The notes: a model not told the origin generated them from the letters alone. Positions 7,983-18,517 are shown, counted from the stretch's first letter. The stretch: DNA of 46,858 bases from Bremia lactucae (GCF_004359215.1 NC_090612.1:4795037-4841894); one strand, 5' to 3'. Numbers and translations are program-made.

Positions 7983-10613
7983 ATGTCATCCTTAAGTACG
8001 AACAAAACCAATCCATCTAGTCCTACAATGGAGTGGCTTCATGACGAGGAACGGCAGCCCCTCTTGTCGCCAAGCGGTCGGTCCCCACGTCGCAATACGC
8101 CCCCGCACGTCCCATCCCGCATGGTCTTTGAGCCGCCGCCATTACGACGTGACGCCGGTGGCACGTCGCTGCACTTTACCACACAGCCATCGCCCAAGAA
8201 CGTCTCGCTTCCCATCCAGACGCGTGCGACTCCACACTGCTACTCTTCAATCAGCTCAAGACATATGCCTCAGACACTAACCGGCTTCAATCGCTTCAAA
8301 ATCACTGAAGCGCTCCAATCCGTGCCATGCATTGCCATTGCCGTGCTCGTGAACTTGATGATCTGTGTCCCCTTTGGTCTGTCGTTCTTCCCACTCAATT
8401 GGCACGACATGCCCGTGCCTCACGCACTTGGAATTCAAATGTTTCTTCTCTCCTCAACCATTTGTCAATTCACGTTTGTATGGCAAAGCCATTTCGACGG
8501 TGCCATTTGTCAAATGATGGTCGAGAACGTGCCGTTTATGCATACAATTGCCGTCGCAATTATCCAAGAATTAGGACCGAAGAATCCAAGCGTGTTACCT
8601 ACCATTCTTGTCACATATGCGTGTTCATCCATTGTCTGTGGAACGTTGTTTTTCGTTCTCGGGTACTGGAAACTCGGAAATCTCGTGTACTTGTTTCCAA
8701 AACATATTATCGTCGGTGCAGTCGGCGGCATTGGAGCCTTTGTGATGCAAAGCGGGCTTGAGAATGCTACTGGACGTGGCTTTAATTGGTCGTGGGTGGC
8801 TATAAAAGGGTTACTCGACTTGGAGATACGATGGCTTTGGATCACCGCCGCGCTCTTGGCGATACTTTTATGGATCCTCACACATCGTATCAAGTCACCA
8901 TTATTTCCTCCACTTTATTTCGTGTCCATTCCTCCGCTTTTTTACCTTGGGCTCTGTATCAGTGGCGTATCCATGGAATCCGCTCGAGAACATGGCTGGT
9001 TCTTTAGTCGCGCGCCCGAGATGCCATTCTACACGCTCTGGGAGCAATACGACGTGTCGTTAATCGCGTGGCACGTGATTCCAAAGCAACTTGGAACAAT
9101 CATTGGCTTGACATTTTTCTCCCTCATGCACGTACCTATCAATATTCCATCTCTTTGTCTCACGACAAATACAGAAGTCGATATTAACGACGAACTCGTG
9201 GCCCATGGGATCTCGAATGCACTCAGTGGTGTCTGTGGGACTGTGCAGAACTATCTGTGCTACTCAACCTCAGCGTTGTATTACAAATGTGGCGGTGCTG
9301 GACGTCGTAGTGGTCTTGTAATTAGCCTCCTTATGTTGCTCTTCTTTGTCGTTGGACCCAATGCCGTGTCGTATCTTCCTCGATGTATGGCTGGGTGTGT
9401 AATGATGCATCTTGGATGGGATCTCCTTCGAGAAGCGCTGATTGATACGTACGATCAATTGGATACACTTGAGCTCGGGACTGTTTGGATTATTGCTGGA
9501 ACTATGACGTTCTGGGGCATGAATCAAGGCCTTGCCGTCGGCGCATTGCTTGCGTGCTTGACGTTTGTCATGCAGAGTGCACGCACGCCTACAAACGCGC
9601 CAATTCGAGGCAGTATGAGCGCTGCTACGCTTCGTAGCCACGCGTGGCGCTTAACAGCTGAATTAAATGTCCTTGACCGTGCCTGTCGGAATATTCACGT
9701 TGTGCAACTTAAGGGCCATTTGTTTTTCGGCAACATTTCGCAACTTTGTGATTACGTGAATGTGGTGTTGCAAGATGGTGGGGTTACAGTTGGTTACAAT
9801 GACAAGAACGCGCTTTTACCAAGTGTGCTTGGCATCGAGCGACGTCCACGACCGGAGATTCGATGGCTTGTATTGGACTTTACGCTCGTAGTTGGATTAG
9901 ATTCGTCTGCGGCGGACCGATTGACGAAGCTCAAGTATGTCTGTCGTACCCACGAGTGTACCCTCGTGTTTGCTGCCGTGCCAGCAGCGTATCGCAAGTT
10001 CACGGACCATTTGATGGCTCTTTTTGGAGATAGTGCGGATTTTTACGTTGCTTTAGACTTGGACAGTGCGCTGGAGTATTGCGAGAATGCAATTTTACGC
10101 GCTTATGGCGGCGTTTGTTGTGAGCCACGGACACCTGAAGCACCTGAGGCACACGAGCACGATGAGGAAGGGCTTCATGTGCTGCAATTTCAACGCTTTA
10201 TGCCAGACCAACCACGTGCGATTCAGCAGCGCTTGTTGGCGTATTTTACGCGCCAAAATATTGCAAAAGACACGGTGCTTTGGCGCCAAGGCGATCCATC
10301 GGATCAGGCTTTGGTGCTGCTGGAAGGGGCGTTGACAGCTGTCGTGGAGGAAGAGGCGGGGACAACGGAGAATGTGTCCGTGGGCTCTGTGGTGGGCGAC
10401 ATGTGCTTCTTGACGGGCGAGAAACGAAAGACGTCGCTAGTGGCTACACAGAAGAGCGTCGTGTACGTCTTGGACCGCGCGAACTTTGCCACGATGATTG
10501 CCCAGGACTGCTATCTGGCGTTTCTGTTTCAAGGCATTTCATTGCGCTATACGTCGTATCGATTACAATATGTAGGGAATCGAATTTGGGAGACCAAGTG
10601 TCTGCCCATTTAA
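7983..10613 (+). CDS. SulP/SLC26 anion transporter with STAS and cNMP-binding domains, copy 2 (complete)
   Basis: 876 aa from the ATG at 7983. Residues about 1-100 are a hydrophilic N-terminal tail with an acidic dileucine motif (E-R-Q-P-L-L near residues 23-28), a known vacuole/lysosome sorting signal. Residues about 105-530 carry the multi-pass Sulfate_transp domain, from FKITEALQSVPCIAIAVL to AVGALLACLTFVMQSA. A STAS domain follows (about 560-690: VVQLKGHLFFGNISQL, then WLVLDFTLVVGLDSSAADRL). Last comes a cyclic-nucleotide-binding/CAP_ED fold (about 735-855: VLWRQGDPSDQALVLLEGAL, GSVVGDMCFLTGEKR). This SulP-STAS-cNBD arrangement is known in fungal vacuolar proteins such as yeast Vsb1. A vacuolar location and an anion or amino-acid substrate are inferred. 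Whether the domain binds cyclic nucleotide is unknown. Single exon. The protein ends GNRIWETKCLPI, and importin-9 begins 123 bp downstream on the same strand. Confidence 0.93.
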   Translation: MSSLSTNKTNPSSPTMEWLHDEERQPLLSPSGRSPRRNTPPHVPSRMVFEPPPLRRDAGGTSLHFTTQPSPKNVSLPIQTRATPHCYSSISSRHMPQTLTGFNRFKITEALQSVPCIAIAVLVNLMICVPFGLSFFPLNWHDMPVPHALGIQMFLLSSTICQFTFVWQSHFDGAICQMMVENVPFMHTIAVAIIQELGPKNPSVLPTILVTYACSSIVCGTLFFVLGYWKLGNLVYLFPKHIIVGAVGGIGAFVMQSGLENATGRGFNWSWVAIKGLLDLEIRWLWITAALLAILLWILTHRIKSPLFPPLYFVSIPPLFYLGLCISGVSMESAREHGWFFSRAPEMPFYTLWEQYDVSLIAWHVIPKQLGTIIGLTFFSLMHVPINIPSLCLTTNTEVDINDELVAHGISNALSGVCGTVQNYLCYSTSALYYKCGGAGRRSGLVISLLMLLFFVVGPNAVSYLPRCMAGCVMMHLGWDLLREALIDTYDQLDTLELGTVWIIAGTMTFWGMNQGLAVGALLACLTFVMQSARTPTNAPIRGSMSAATLRSHAWRLTAELNVLDRACRNIHVVQLKGHLFFGNISQLCDYVNVVLQDGGVTVGYNDKNALLPSVLGIERRPRPEIRWLVLDFTLVVGLDSSAADRLTKLKYVCRTHECTLVFAAVPAAYRKFTDHLMALFGDSADFYVALDLDSALEYCENAILRAYGGVCCEPRTPEAPEAHEHDEEGLHVLQFQRFMPDQPRAIQQRLLAYFTRQNIAKDTVLWRQGDPSDQALVLLEGALTAVVEEEAGTTENVSVGSVVGDMCFLTGEKRKTSLVATQKSVVYVLDRANFATMIAQDCYLAFLFQGISLRYTSYRLQYVGNRIWETKCLPI

Positions 10614-10736
10614 TATCGATTATCAGTAGCTTTGTATGCTAGGACGTTGTAAAAAAGGAGCCATTTAAATACATCATGGCGCAGTATTAAGTAAACGAGA
10701 CCCATTACAGGCGCACCATTCAACATCGTCCTCGGG

Positions 10737-13700
10737 ATGGAGGTGCTCGGGCAGCTCTTGGACGGCAGTCTCGCGGCAGCCACAGACGTGCGTGCGCAAA
10801 GCGAAGTGCGACTTACGGAACTACTCCGTACGCGTGGCTTTGCGCTGCAATTAAGCGAGTTTCTCTTCTCGATCGAGGCAACGGAACCCCAGCGTCAGCT
10901 GTCGGCTTTGTTGCTCAAGAAGCTCATTACGTCGTACTGGGCGCCTACTGACGACCATACGTACGTAGTTGCCGAGGAAGAAAAGCTTCAAGTCAAACAT
11001 ACACTCGTGCTTGCATTGCAACCGCAAGTTCTTGCGCTCTTTACCGGCAGGAAGCTTCAGACCGCACTCTGTCTTCTTCTAACTGCAATCTTTGAACGCG
11101 ACTGGCCCGATCAATGGCCCGAGATCATGCCCATGATACTCTCAATGATTGCGCATCAACACACTCTTCAAATGGACGTGGCCGTGCGTTTTCTATCGCT
11201 CAGCGACGGGCATTTCTCCAGTGACAATTGCCTCGAACTCGTGACGAGTGTCTTTCCGCACTTGTATCGGGCATTTCAATCCCCCACGGACTTGTCCAGT
11301 GCCACAAAATGTCGTATTGCACGTATAGTACAAAGCTTATTACTCATGGTAAGCATGGAGGCTAACGTTGGGAATTTAAAAGCCCGACACGTGCTCCAAG
11401 AATACACAACGCAGTGGTTTGCGCTCTTTTTCAATCAACTCGCACACCCTGGAAACAATTACGCCATGAAGATTCAAGTATTGACAATTTTCACGAGTTT
11501 TGTACGGGAATGGCCCGTGGAAATGACGGAAGTCCTGCCGCAACTCTTGTCTCACGTGCAAAACTTATTGCTACAAGAAGCTTCGACGTATGAACAACGG
11601 GTTGTATTGAGTCCAAGTTGTGAAGAAGAAGACTACGACAGCGACTACGACGGAGCATTAATGAATCAAAGCGCATTGATTATCACTGCGCTCGACTTGA
11701 TGCGTGGCGTACTTCATGCGCCTACAAAAACCACGCGACACGTGCTGGTGACGCAGCTCTCGGCATTTGTATACACGATGATTGGGTACATGCAGATCAG
11801 TGTGAGTCAAATGAAAGCGTGGCTTGACAATCCGAATCAATACGTCGCGGATGAAGACGACGAGAGCTTGGCGTTAAACGTACGGAACGTCGCGACCGAC
11901 TTGTTAAGTGAGCTCGAGACTGTGCTTGGACGTAAAGCTGTCATTGCGGCTTTAAATGCCGCACAGCGTCGCTTAAAAACCGACGATTTAATGCATTGGC
12001 GACTACAAGAAGCAGCGTTGCTTGTCGTGGGGTCCTTGGCTTCCTCGACATTAAAAATTATGGAAACAAACGCGACGGACATGAATCGTGTTTTGGATAT
12101 CTCGGCATTCTTACAGACGTTGTTTCAAGTCATGAATGCCGAGAGTCAAGAGATTTATTTACGTGCGCGAGCACTATGGTGTGCGAGCCGATTCGTCACG
12201 GTTATGCATCCCGAGATGCTTGATACGTTCTTTCAAGTAGCGATCTCCGGACTTGCACAAGAGCAAATGGTGCCAGTGCGACTGTACGCGTGTCGTGCGA
12301 TTGGGGCGATTCTTCGCACGAATACAGGCCAAACGCGCGTCATGGAGGCAAGCCATGTGGTCCTTGATCGACTGGTGACGTTAGCAGAGCACTCGACACA
12401 CGAGACGCTTCATATCGCGCTTGAAACGATCGTAATCGTGCTCCAAGAAGCGACGAATCTGCCCTTTGAACCAACGCAACGCGTACTGACGTGTTTTTTA
12501 CATCACTGGCGTTCTCAATTGAACGATCCATTGATTAGTGAGTTGATTGATAGCGCATTAGGAGCGCTCTTGCAGCTGGAAGAGACTGCAATTTCCGCGC
12601 ATGTCCATCATCAAGTCGTGCCTGTGATTTCAACCATGCTTGTCCTGAGCCTTGATGAAAGTCGACAGGCTGGCAGCTCGTGTACCGCTGCAAGTGCTCT
12701 CACGATCTTTAAAACACTCTTGCGGCATTCATTTGTATCTCGAAACAAGGAGCCACGCTGCGACACGACGCATGAACTTGGAGTTCAAATTGTGCAGCAA
12801 ACATTTGAGCCGCTTGTGATGATTCTCCATGCAATGGATGATGAAAAAGTCTTGACAGCAGGCTCGGAATGCCTTAAGTGGATGGTCCTGGTTGCGGTCG
12901 AGTCCCTCGCTGCGTATACGACTGCAAGCGGTCAGAATGGCATTGACACGTTGTTATTAGTCTCGGCACAATTGCTCTCGCCCACGGCCTCGGATGCCAG
13001 TGCGATTTGTGTTGGAGGATTAATCACGCAGATTTTACTGAAACTTGGGCCGCGTTTACCGCCTTCTACCGTCCAATCGATCCTGTCTGCTGTCTGCGCA
13101 CGACTGGCTACGACCGATTCACCAGCTCTTGTACAATCGCTTTGTATGGTCTTTGCTCGACTCGTTCATTCGTACGGCTCGGACTTTTTAAACGTCTTGG
13201 AGCAATTGCCATCAAATGATTGGGAATGCTCGAGTATGCTGCCATTTGTCTTTCGAACGTGGATGGAGAAACAGCCGGATTTCTATGGACTTTATTGTAT
13301 AAAAGTGACGATTACAGCGTTACTTAAGGCAGTGGAATGGCACGATCGTCGTCTGGAGGCTATACTTGTGCCTCGGAGGACTATGGACACATTGAGTGGT
13401 TCTTGTACAGGAATTCAAACGCGGTCCAAGTCGCGGGGGACTCGTGCGAGTGACCACACCCCGACTGTCCACTTTTTGACGGCCTTTGTCGTGTGTCTTG
13501 CCAAGACGTTGGCGCAATTAGCAGATGAGGAAGACGAGTGGGTCTCGTCGGACGATGAGTCGTCTGATAGTGAGAGTTGCGACGAAGCGGTTGGGACTGT
13601 AACGTCTTCAGTCTTTGCTCCTGCTGGTAAGTGGGTTTGTATACACGTGGGTTTATCCGTATAAACGAGTGACGTAGACATGGTTACATTGTTTAGAAAA

Positions 13701-14006
13701 TTACCAACTCTTGTCGGACTGTTTGGAGACAGAAGAGGGAGTCGAGATGCAGGATGGAGGAGAGCCGGAAGAAGAGTTTGAGGCGTACTTTGACCCGATT
13801 AATGATGTGGACCTGAAGGTATGTGTGCGGAAAATAATGGCGCTTAGGATTCTAAATTTAACACGTGTTTTTGATATTGACAGATTGTGATTCGTCAAGC
13901 ATTGCAGGGCATGTCAGAAAACTCCATTGTGCTTCAGGCAATCATGCCGGAACTGACCGTGGCGGATAAAGAAGCACTTGCTGCGGTGTCGGCGCTTTCG
14001 TCGTAA
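10737..14006 (+). CDS. IPO9: Importin-9 (karyopherin beta), 3 exons
   Basis: Exons 10737-13626, 13697-13818 and 13884-14006 join to exactly 1045 codons (1044 aa), close to the 1041 aa of human importin-9. Introns are 13627-13696 (GTAAGT...TTTAG, 70 bp) and 13819-13883 (GTATGT...GACAG, 65 bp). Residues about 18-68 form the importin-beta N-terminal domain that binds Ran-GTP (the run with LSALLLKKLITSYW). The rest is a HEAT-repeat solenoid. An acidic stretch near residue 930 (DEEDEWVSSDDESSDSESCD) corresponds to the acidic loop of importin-9, which helps bind basic cargo such as histones H2A-H2B and ribosomal proteins. The end is conserved: EEEFEAYFDPINDVDLK precedes the last exon. Read without splicing, the frame would stop at 13664 and lose the conserved tail. 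The ATG at 10737 follows a CCATTCA initiator-like site at 10716. It is nuclear/cytoplasmic shuttling machinery. Confidence 0.93.
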
Positions 14007-14232
14007 TCAGCGTGCTCTTCTAGTATTACGCTAAAGACACTCGCTTTCGGTTGTGTAATAAATCTGGCATCGATGTGCTGTATTGTCGCCGATGATTTTA
14101 TTTATTGCCTATTTAATCAATCTGGGCCACACATACTCTGCACCTCTATTTCAATGTTGACTTGTATATAAATCTTTGTACGTTTGTCAAAAGCAATAAT
14201 ATATAATTATTAATTCTTTCTGTGTAATCGTA

Positions 14233-14305
14233 GCGCGGCTGGCGCAATGGATAGCGTATCAGACTTCGAATCTGGGGGTTGCGGGTTCGAGTCCCGCGTC
14301 GCGTA
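14233..14305 (+). tRNA. tRNA-Arg (anticodon TCG)
   Basis: A cloverleaf can be folded by hand. Acceptor GCGCGGC pairs with GTCGCGT (two G-T wobbles); D stem GCGC/GCGT; anticodon stem TCAGA/TCTGG around loop CTTCGAA, giving anticodon TCG; T stem GCGGG/CCCGC with loop TTCGAGT; discriminator A. No intron, no encoded CCA. The internal A and B boxes are present, and T-rich sequence follows (gttttcatt, cttttatt), fitting RNA polymerase III termination. Confidence 0.93.
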
Positions 14306-14747
14306 AAGTTTTCATTATCCTAGTAAAACTTTTATTAATTTACCCAATCCACCAAATTGTTGTGTACCGCACTTAGCAGCTTGTGGTGCAATTCATTCGG
14401 TGATTTGCGCGAAATTTTGTCATTAAGTTTCAATGTCCCGCTAATTTTGCTGCGTTTAATTAAAACTTCCGACTCGATCGATTTTAATTTACTTGATCAT
14501 TCGATGGTGGTAAAAAGATACACAAATTGAGTAAAAAGGTTTTCTCTAAGATCGAAGGCCTCCGCGTCTTTCATATACAGCGCCACGCATGCTATAACGC
14601 GTATTGCCACCTCGCAACGAAACTTTAAAAAATTGACTTTTTTTTAACATGCGCTATATCACCAAATTGCAGGGTTCTATACCAAGCCAATAGAAAATCT
14701 ACGACAACAAAAGAATCCAATCTTTTTCCGCTCGAAACAACCGTACT
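14306..14747. other. Intergenic, AT-rich
   Basis: No ORF or RNA gene recognised. The region lies between the tRNA and the 3' end of the minus-strand NTF2-like gene. Confidence 0.6.
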
Positions 14748-15209
14748 CTACGCCTCGTCCTTGTGGGCATACTGTTTCTTGCCACGCAGTTGCATCTCGC
14801 CAATCATTTCGAAATTCTTCTGCACGGCATCGGCTGCTCGTTTCAGGAATTTCCACTTTCCATCGCACTTCACAACCACGTCGGACCACGTGACGACCAT
14901 CACGGGCGTGCACTTCCAAAAGACTGTCGTATGCGACGTGACCGTAGCCTTTTCAGAAAACAAGAGCTCCACGACGTGGCCGCTAGGAAGATGGCGTGTG
15001 TCAGCAAGGAACTTGAGCTGCGAGAGCTCCTGGAGCGCAGCCTCGATCTCGCCTGTGCCCGTGCAAGTGCCCCCTACTAGCTCCTCAAAGAAAGTAGCGT
15101 CCTCGGTGAACAGCGCCAGAAGCGTCTTGACTGATTTGTCGCCGTCCTCGAGCGAGTACGAGAGCGCAAAGGTATTTACGAGGTTAATAATTGCCGCAAT
15201 GTCCGCCAT
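14748..15209 (-). CDS. NTF2-like / SnoaL-like fold protein
   Basis: 153 aa from the ATG at 15209; the in-frame GTG just upstream is not used as a start. The sequence has the size and pattern of an NTF2-like alpha+beta barrel: an N-terminal helix (IAAIINLVNTFALSYSLEDG), LLALFTEDATFFEELVGGTC (the typical F-x-D-A-x-F segment after the first helices), then alternating beta strands HVVELLFSEKATVTSHTTVF and VMVVTWSDVVVKCDGKWKFL, with the conserved terminal strand ending KWKFLKR. Proteins of this fold include polyketide cyclases, isomerases and many small uncharacterised SnoaL-like proteins. Substrate and role cannot be inferred. There is no signal peptide or membrane segment. It is flanked by the tRNA and by a long spacer. 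Confidence 0.8.
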   Translation of the reverse strand: MADIAAIINLVNTFALSYSLEDGDKSVKTLLALFTEDATFFEELVGGTCTGTGEIEAALQELSQLKFLADTRHLPSGHVVELLFSEKATVTSHTTVFWKCTPVMVVTWSDVVVKCDGKWKFLKRAADAVQKNFEMIGEMQLRGKKQYAHKDEA

Positions 15210-15890
15210 CACACTGAATCCCAGGGAAAGCTACTTTTCAGTCTAATTTTAAAATGAGGAAGAAAGTAAAGTAATTGTCGGATGTTGTGGGTACGACCTC
15301 ACAACTTTCAAGGAGGGTATGTATTAGGTGCCGAGATCTTGGCCTTTTGGCCAACACAAAATGTGAAATTATAGTCACGACAATTGCACAACTCGGGCGC
15401 AACCGGATCGATTTGCCCCCTCTATTGAGTATCGGCAACTCAATTTGGGGCTGTGAGATTGCCTAATATCAAGGTAAGAAAAAATTCCTACTTATGTAAA
15501 GAATCCCATAACGGGCTCGGGCTTGTCCTTCTTCCTCTTTCTGAAAACCTCAAGCCCACAACGGGCGTTATTGTATCTCCTTTCGGTAACTCTAGCACAT
15601 CTGGAACGGACAATCGACCGACTGCTTCGATGACGATCGAACGCCCTGCCTCGATTAAACCGTTCCCATCCCTATCGTCCTCTCCTTGACGATAAGCTTC
15701 CCGTAGCGATCGCATTACCCCTAAAGCCGACAGCAATCGCAACGACGAGACGAGGTCGTCGCTCAGAAAAAAGAAAACGCTTTTTTACGCATGTTAATTA
15801 TAGCCCTCGTGACGACCTCTTGGCCAAAGTTCCACCCCGTCCCCTCGTGAACTTTGCGTCCGAAGTTCCCCGCCTTTCAATGACATTCAG
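15210..15890. other. Intergenic region without a convincing gene
   Basis: Several short ORFs overlap on both strands (for example 15488-15715 minus and 15453-15689 plus), but none shows a recognisable domain, splice structure or initiator. The segment likely holds the divergent upstream regions of the NTF2-like gene and of the gene at 15978. Confidence 0.55.
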
Positions 15891-15898
15891 GCTCATTC
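15891..15898 (+). promoter_or_regulatory. Initiator (Inr) for the hypothetical gene at 15978
   Basis: GCTCATTC is a perfect match to the oomycete Inr core (GCTCATTY), 80 bp before the ATG. A CCTTTCAATGACATT sequence lies just upstream. Confidence 0.6.
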
Positions 15899-15977
15899 GA
15901 TAGTCCTGATATCTGAAAACCTGGCCCCAAAGTCGCGTTTCGAAAGCCGCAAAAGAAGCGAGAATAACTCTTTACTA

Positions 15978-16580
15978 ATGGCATCGAGCCCTGCAACGCC
16001 TGATGACGTGGCGTCCGTCCTCCCACGTTGTGACAGCGCCACATGGAGCTTTGTGCAGATGAACATGACACTGCTTCCCATTGCTCGGCCTTTGCCGGTC
16101 AGTGTAAACCGCAAATCTCATGAAGGCGCTGCGCTAGTAGGCCTTAAGCCTTCTACCCCTACTCAAAAACTTCACCATCATCGATTGCGCCAACTATCGA
16201 CCACTATCAGTCCCAGACGACACGAGTGTGCGTGCAACGGGCTACGGTCGATGACGACCCCGCCTGGTACGACGCGGAGGTTGCCACCGGCGTCTATGCA
16301 AGCGAATTGCGGGGCTAAACGAAAGTATTCCGAGACCTGGAACGTTCCTATTATAGACACGGCACTACCGTCAAATGACAAGGGCTATCTCAGTGACCAT
16401 ACGAGGCATATGCTGGTGGATTCTAGTCCAGTGCACCGAAGAGCTAGTATAGCTGCAGGCTGTGCTGGTCAAGGTCTATATAAAGGCAAGCGAATTTTGG
16501 AGCTACAGGATGAAGAGCGACGACTTCATCCAGATGAGCGCATTACGGCTGCGTCGCCGTCCAAACGGAGCAAACTCTAG
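15978..16580 (+). CDS. Hypothetical protein with C-terminal basic motif
   Basis: 200 aa, single exon, starting at an ATG 80 bp after a strong initiator. No family recognised. The composition is rich in Ser, Pro, Thr, Arg and His, with low predicted order. The C-terminus ends SPSKRSKL, a short basic nuclear-localisation-like motif, after a charged helix (RILELQDEERRLHPDERI). A CACNGL segment near residue 84 has two cysteines but no zinc-binding pattern. The initiator and lack of in-frame stops favour a real gene. It may be a lineage-specific regulatory or nuclear protein, but that is inference. Confidence 0.55.
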   Translation: MASSPATPDDVASVLPRCDSATWSFVQMNMTLLPIARPLPVSVNRKSHEGAALVGLKPSTPTQKLHHHRLRQLSTTISPRRHECACNGLRSMTTPPGTTRRLPPASMQANCGAKRKYSETWNVPIIDTALPSNDKGYLSDHTRHMLVDSSPVHRRASIAAGCAGQGLYKGKRILELQDEERRLHPDERITAASPSKRSKL

Positions 16581-17262
16581 TTTTAATTTAGTCACATGCT
16601 GTTACTTCATTTACTTATTTCGTCATGCTGCAATATTATCTTGACTTGAATTTATTGGGTCATTGTCCAAAATTATGGCGTAATCATTAACTGACATTCT
16701 CATAATTATATAATGTTACATCTTAACCTGAGCGGTTTAAGTTTCGAGTGCTACAACGTATTTTGTTCTTTTGCCTTTGCGAATTTAATTTTCCTATTTA
16801 AAAACTTTCTCGATTAGCTTGCATAATTTAATTTTCTGTTTCCTTACAAAAACTTTCTCGATTAGCTTGCATTGGCCCATTAACGTCTTTTGTAGGTCTT
16901 AATAAGTGACCATTCACTTGCATAAATATGATTTCATGCCGCTAAGCTGATGCTGCACTTCTTTTGGCGGTGGACATGGTCATATGTGAATAATGTTGCT
17001 TTTTTAGTGTTGGCAGTCTTGTCTAGCTACCAAAATGAAATTTGAGAAAGGCTAAATGCCTGCCCAATCAGCGCTGGTGGTTATTTACTTTCTTTCTCTA
17101 AGATGTAAAAGTTGATAAATATATCAAGTACTTTGAACCGCCATTCAAGGTAAATTATGCAGCACTCCGCTGCCCGAAGTACATTTTGGAAGTATACGAA
17201 AGCAAACTTAGGTATTACATTGGATTATCAAAAGTCAACGACCGACCGACTTCGAGATAGTT
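16581..17262. other. AT-rich intergenic region with a local tandem repeat
   Basis: No gene recognised. Positions 16781-16871 hold two copies of a roughly 48-bp unit. Confidence 0.6.
16781..16871. repeat. Two-copy tandem repeat, 48-bp period
   Basis: The phrase aaactttctcgattagcttg starts at 16802 and again at 16850, preceded in both copies by aatttaatttt. Function unknown; a simple local duplication. Confidence 0.85.
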
Positions 17263-18083
17263 TCAGTTGGTACGAGGAGTAAAATTGTCAAAGTAGCGAC
17301 TGATCTGACTGATGTATAGCTCTTGCGTTGCCTCGGGCATATCTTCCAAATATTTGCCTGTCAAACCGTAAGGGAAATTTATTTCTATTTGAAATTTGCA
17401 TTTTGTTAGCAATTTAATCTCGCTGTACCTGGTACACCCCCAATTCTGGAAAATGGTGGAATAACCGAATCAGCTGGCACGACACTATTTTCTTCAATTC
17501 GACAGCAATCTCGAATTATCACGCGCTTGCCCTAATTTTAAGAAACACAACATTGTGTTAAGTGAGTTCATTCCAAACGATAATATCAAACCTACAATGA
17601 CACAATTCTTGCCAATTTGCACACACGATCCAATCATAGCGGCTTCCACGACAGAATCCTCCCCTATATACACGTAGTCTCCAACCTTAATTGGAATAAA
17701 AGCCAATCCACTTCTCCACATAATTTCTCGTTAGGAAACATTGGCAATATTATTCAAAAGCACCTACGTGGACACAATCCTTGTTGGCGGTTTGATGACG
17801 CATCTTTCTCGAATTATGCATTGCTTTCCAAGAGATACTCTGGCTAAATCTGCGCGGACGATGGCCCCCGAGTCGACAATTGTCTATCAATTAAAAGTGC
17901 ATATAAATTGATTTGCCAGAAATCAGCCACAATTTCAACGCGTTTTCGCCGCACCTTTCCACGTAGGTGAATATTCTGAGCCCCAGCAAGAGTGCACTTG
18001 CGGCTAATTTTATTGCCTGTCGTCGTGTGGATGTATGTCTTGGGATCAAATTGTTTCTCGGCGGCCTCGACAAACGGGTTCAT
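17263..18083 (-). CDS. DCTN5: Dynactin subunit 5 (p25), 5 exons
   Basis: Minus-strand exons 18083-17955, 17883-17768, 17710-17596, 17531-17429 and 17357-17263 join to 186 codons (185 aa; human DCTN5 is 182 aa). Introns are 71, 57, 64 and 71 bp, all GT-AG (donors GTGCGG, GTAGGT, GTAGGT, GTACAG). The product has the family's opening ([20 protein letters not shown]) and a left-handed parallel beta-helix of hexapeptide repeats ([55 protein letters not shown]). The conserved tail runs from [14 protein letters not shown] to [15 protein letters not shown]. It is part of the pointed-end subcomplex of dynactin, which adapts dynein to membranous cargo. Each exon is short, so no single open frame reveals the gene. 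The acceptor of intron 2 has three candidate AGs; the one at 17711 gives exact length agreement with the family. Confidence 0.93.
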
Positions 18084-18340
18084 TTCTCATAAAGCTTTTA
18101 ATTCAATATAAAAATGTTGTCTGAATGGAAGCTTTTTTTCAATAATTACGACAACTACTGGTTATGCGGCATGCTATCAACAATCTCAAGTTTGACAATT
18201 CGGGTCCGAAGGTTTTCTGTATGCTGCTGTACACACTCACCGAACCGTTATGTTGGTCACTTTTTGCCGGAAGATCGGCTCTTATTGCAGCTTCGCGGCC
18301 ACGGAAGGTTCATTTAGCTAATAAATATTCTTTGTCTATA
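18084..18340. other. Intergenic region upstream of DCTN5
   Basis: Plus-strand short ORFs from 18114 and 18164 run directly into LTR sequence at 18341. No domain recognised. It may hold the DCTN5 promoter. Confidence 0.5.
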
Positions 18341-18517
18341 GTGAAACGGGCTAAAGTTGCCCTATGTTACACAATCCCCGTGACGTACAGTTTGTGTGCT
18401 AAAGGGAATGGTCAATTAAGTGAAGTAATTGACCCACCACTTGGGTGTGGTTCACATTGTGACCCACCCTTGTGAATGTATTGGTGCATTCACATTAAAG
18501 GGGATGATGCCTAGCGT

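Noticed and set aside
13627..13664. Unspliced importin-9 ending at 13664
   Set aside because: Conserved C-terminus and exact frame closure appear only after removing two canonical introns.
14761..15246. Plus-strand ORF of 161 aa opposite the NTF2-like gene
   Set aside because: Mirror frame of a protein with a recognisable fold. It starts inside its 3' end and has no domain.
15453..15742. Overlapping ORFs on both strands in the 15.2-15.9 kb spacer
   Set aside because: No domain, no good start codon on the minus strand (TTG), no initiator. Coding status cannot be supported.
16781..16871. CRISPR-like or satellite array
   Set aside because: Only two copies of a 48-bp unit in a eukaryotic spacer; a simple local duplication.
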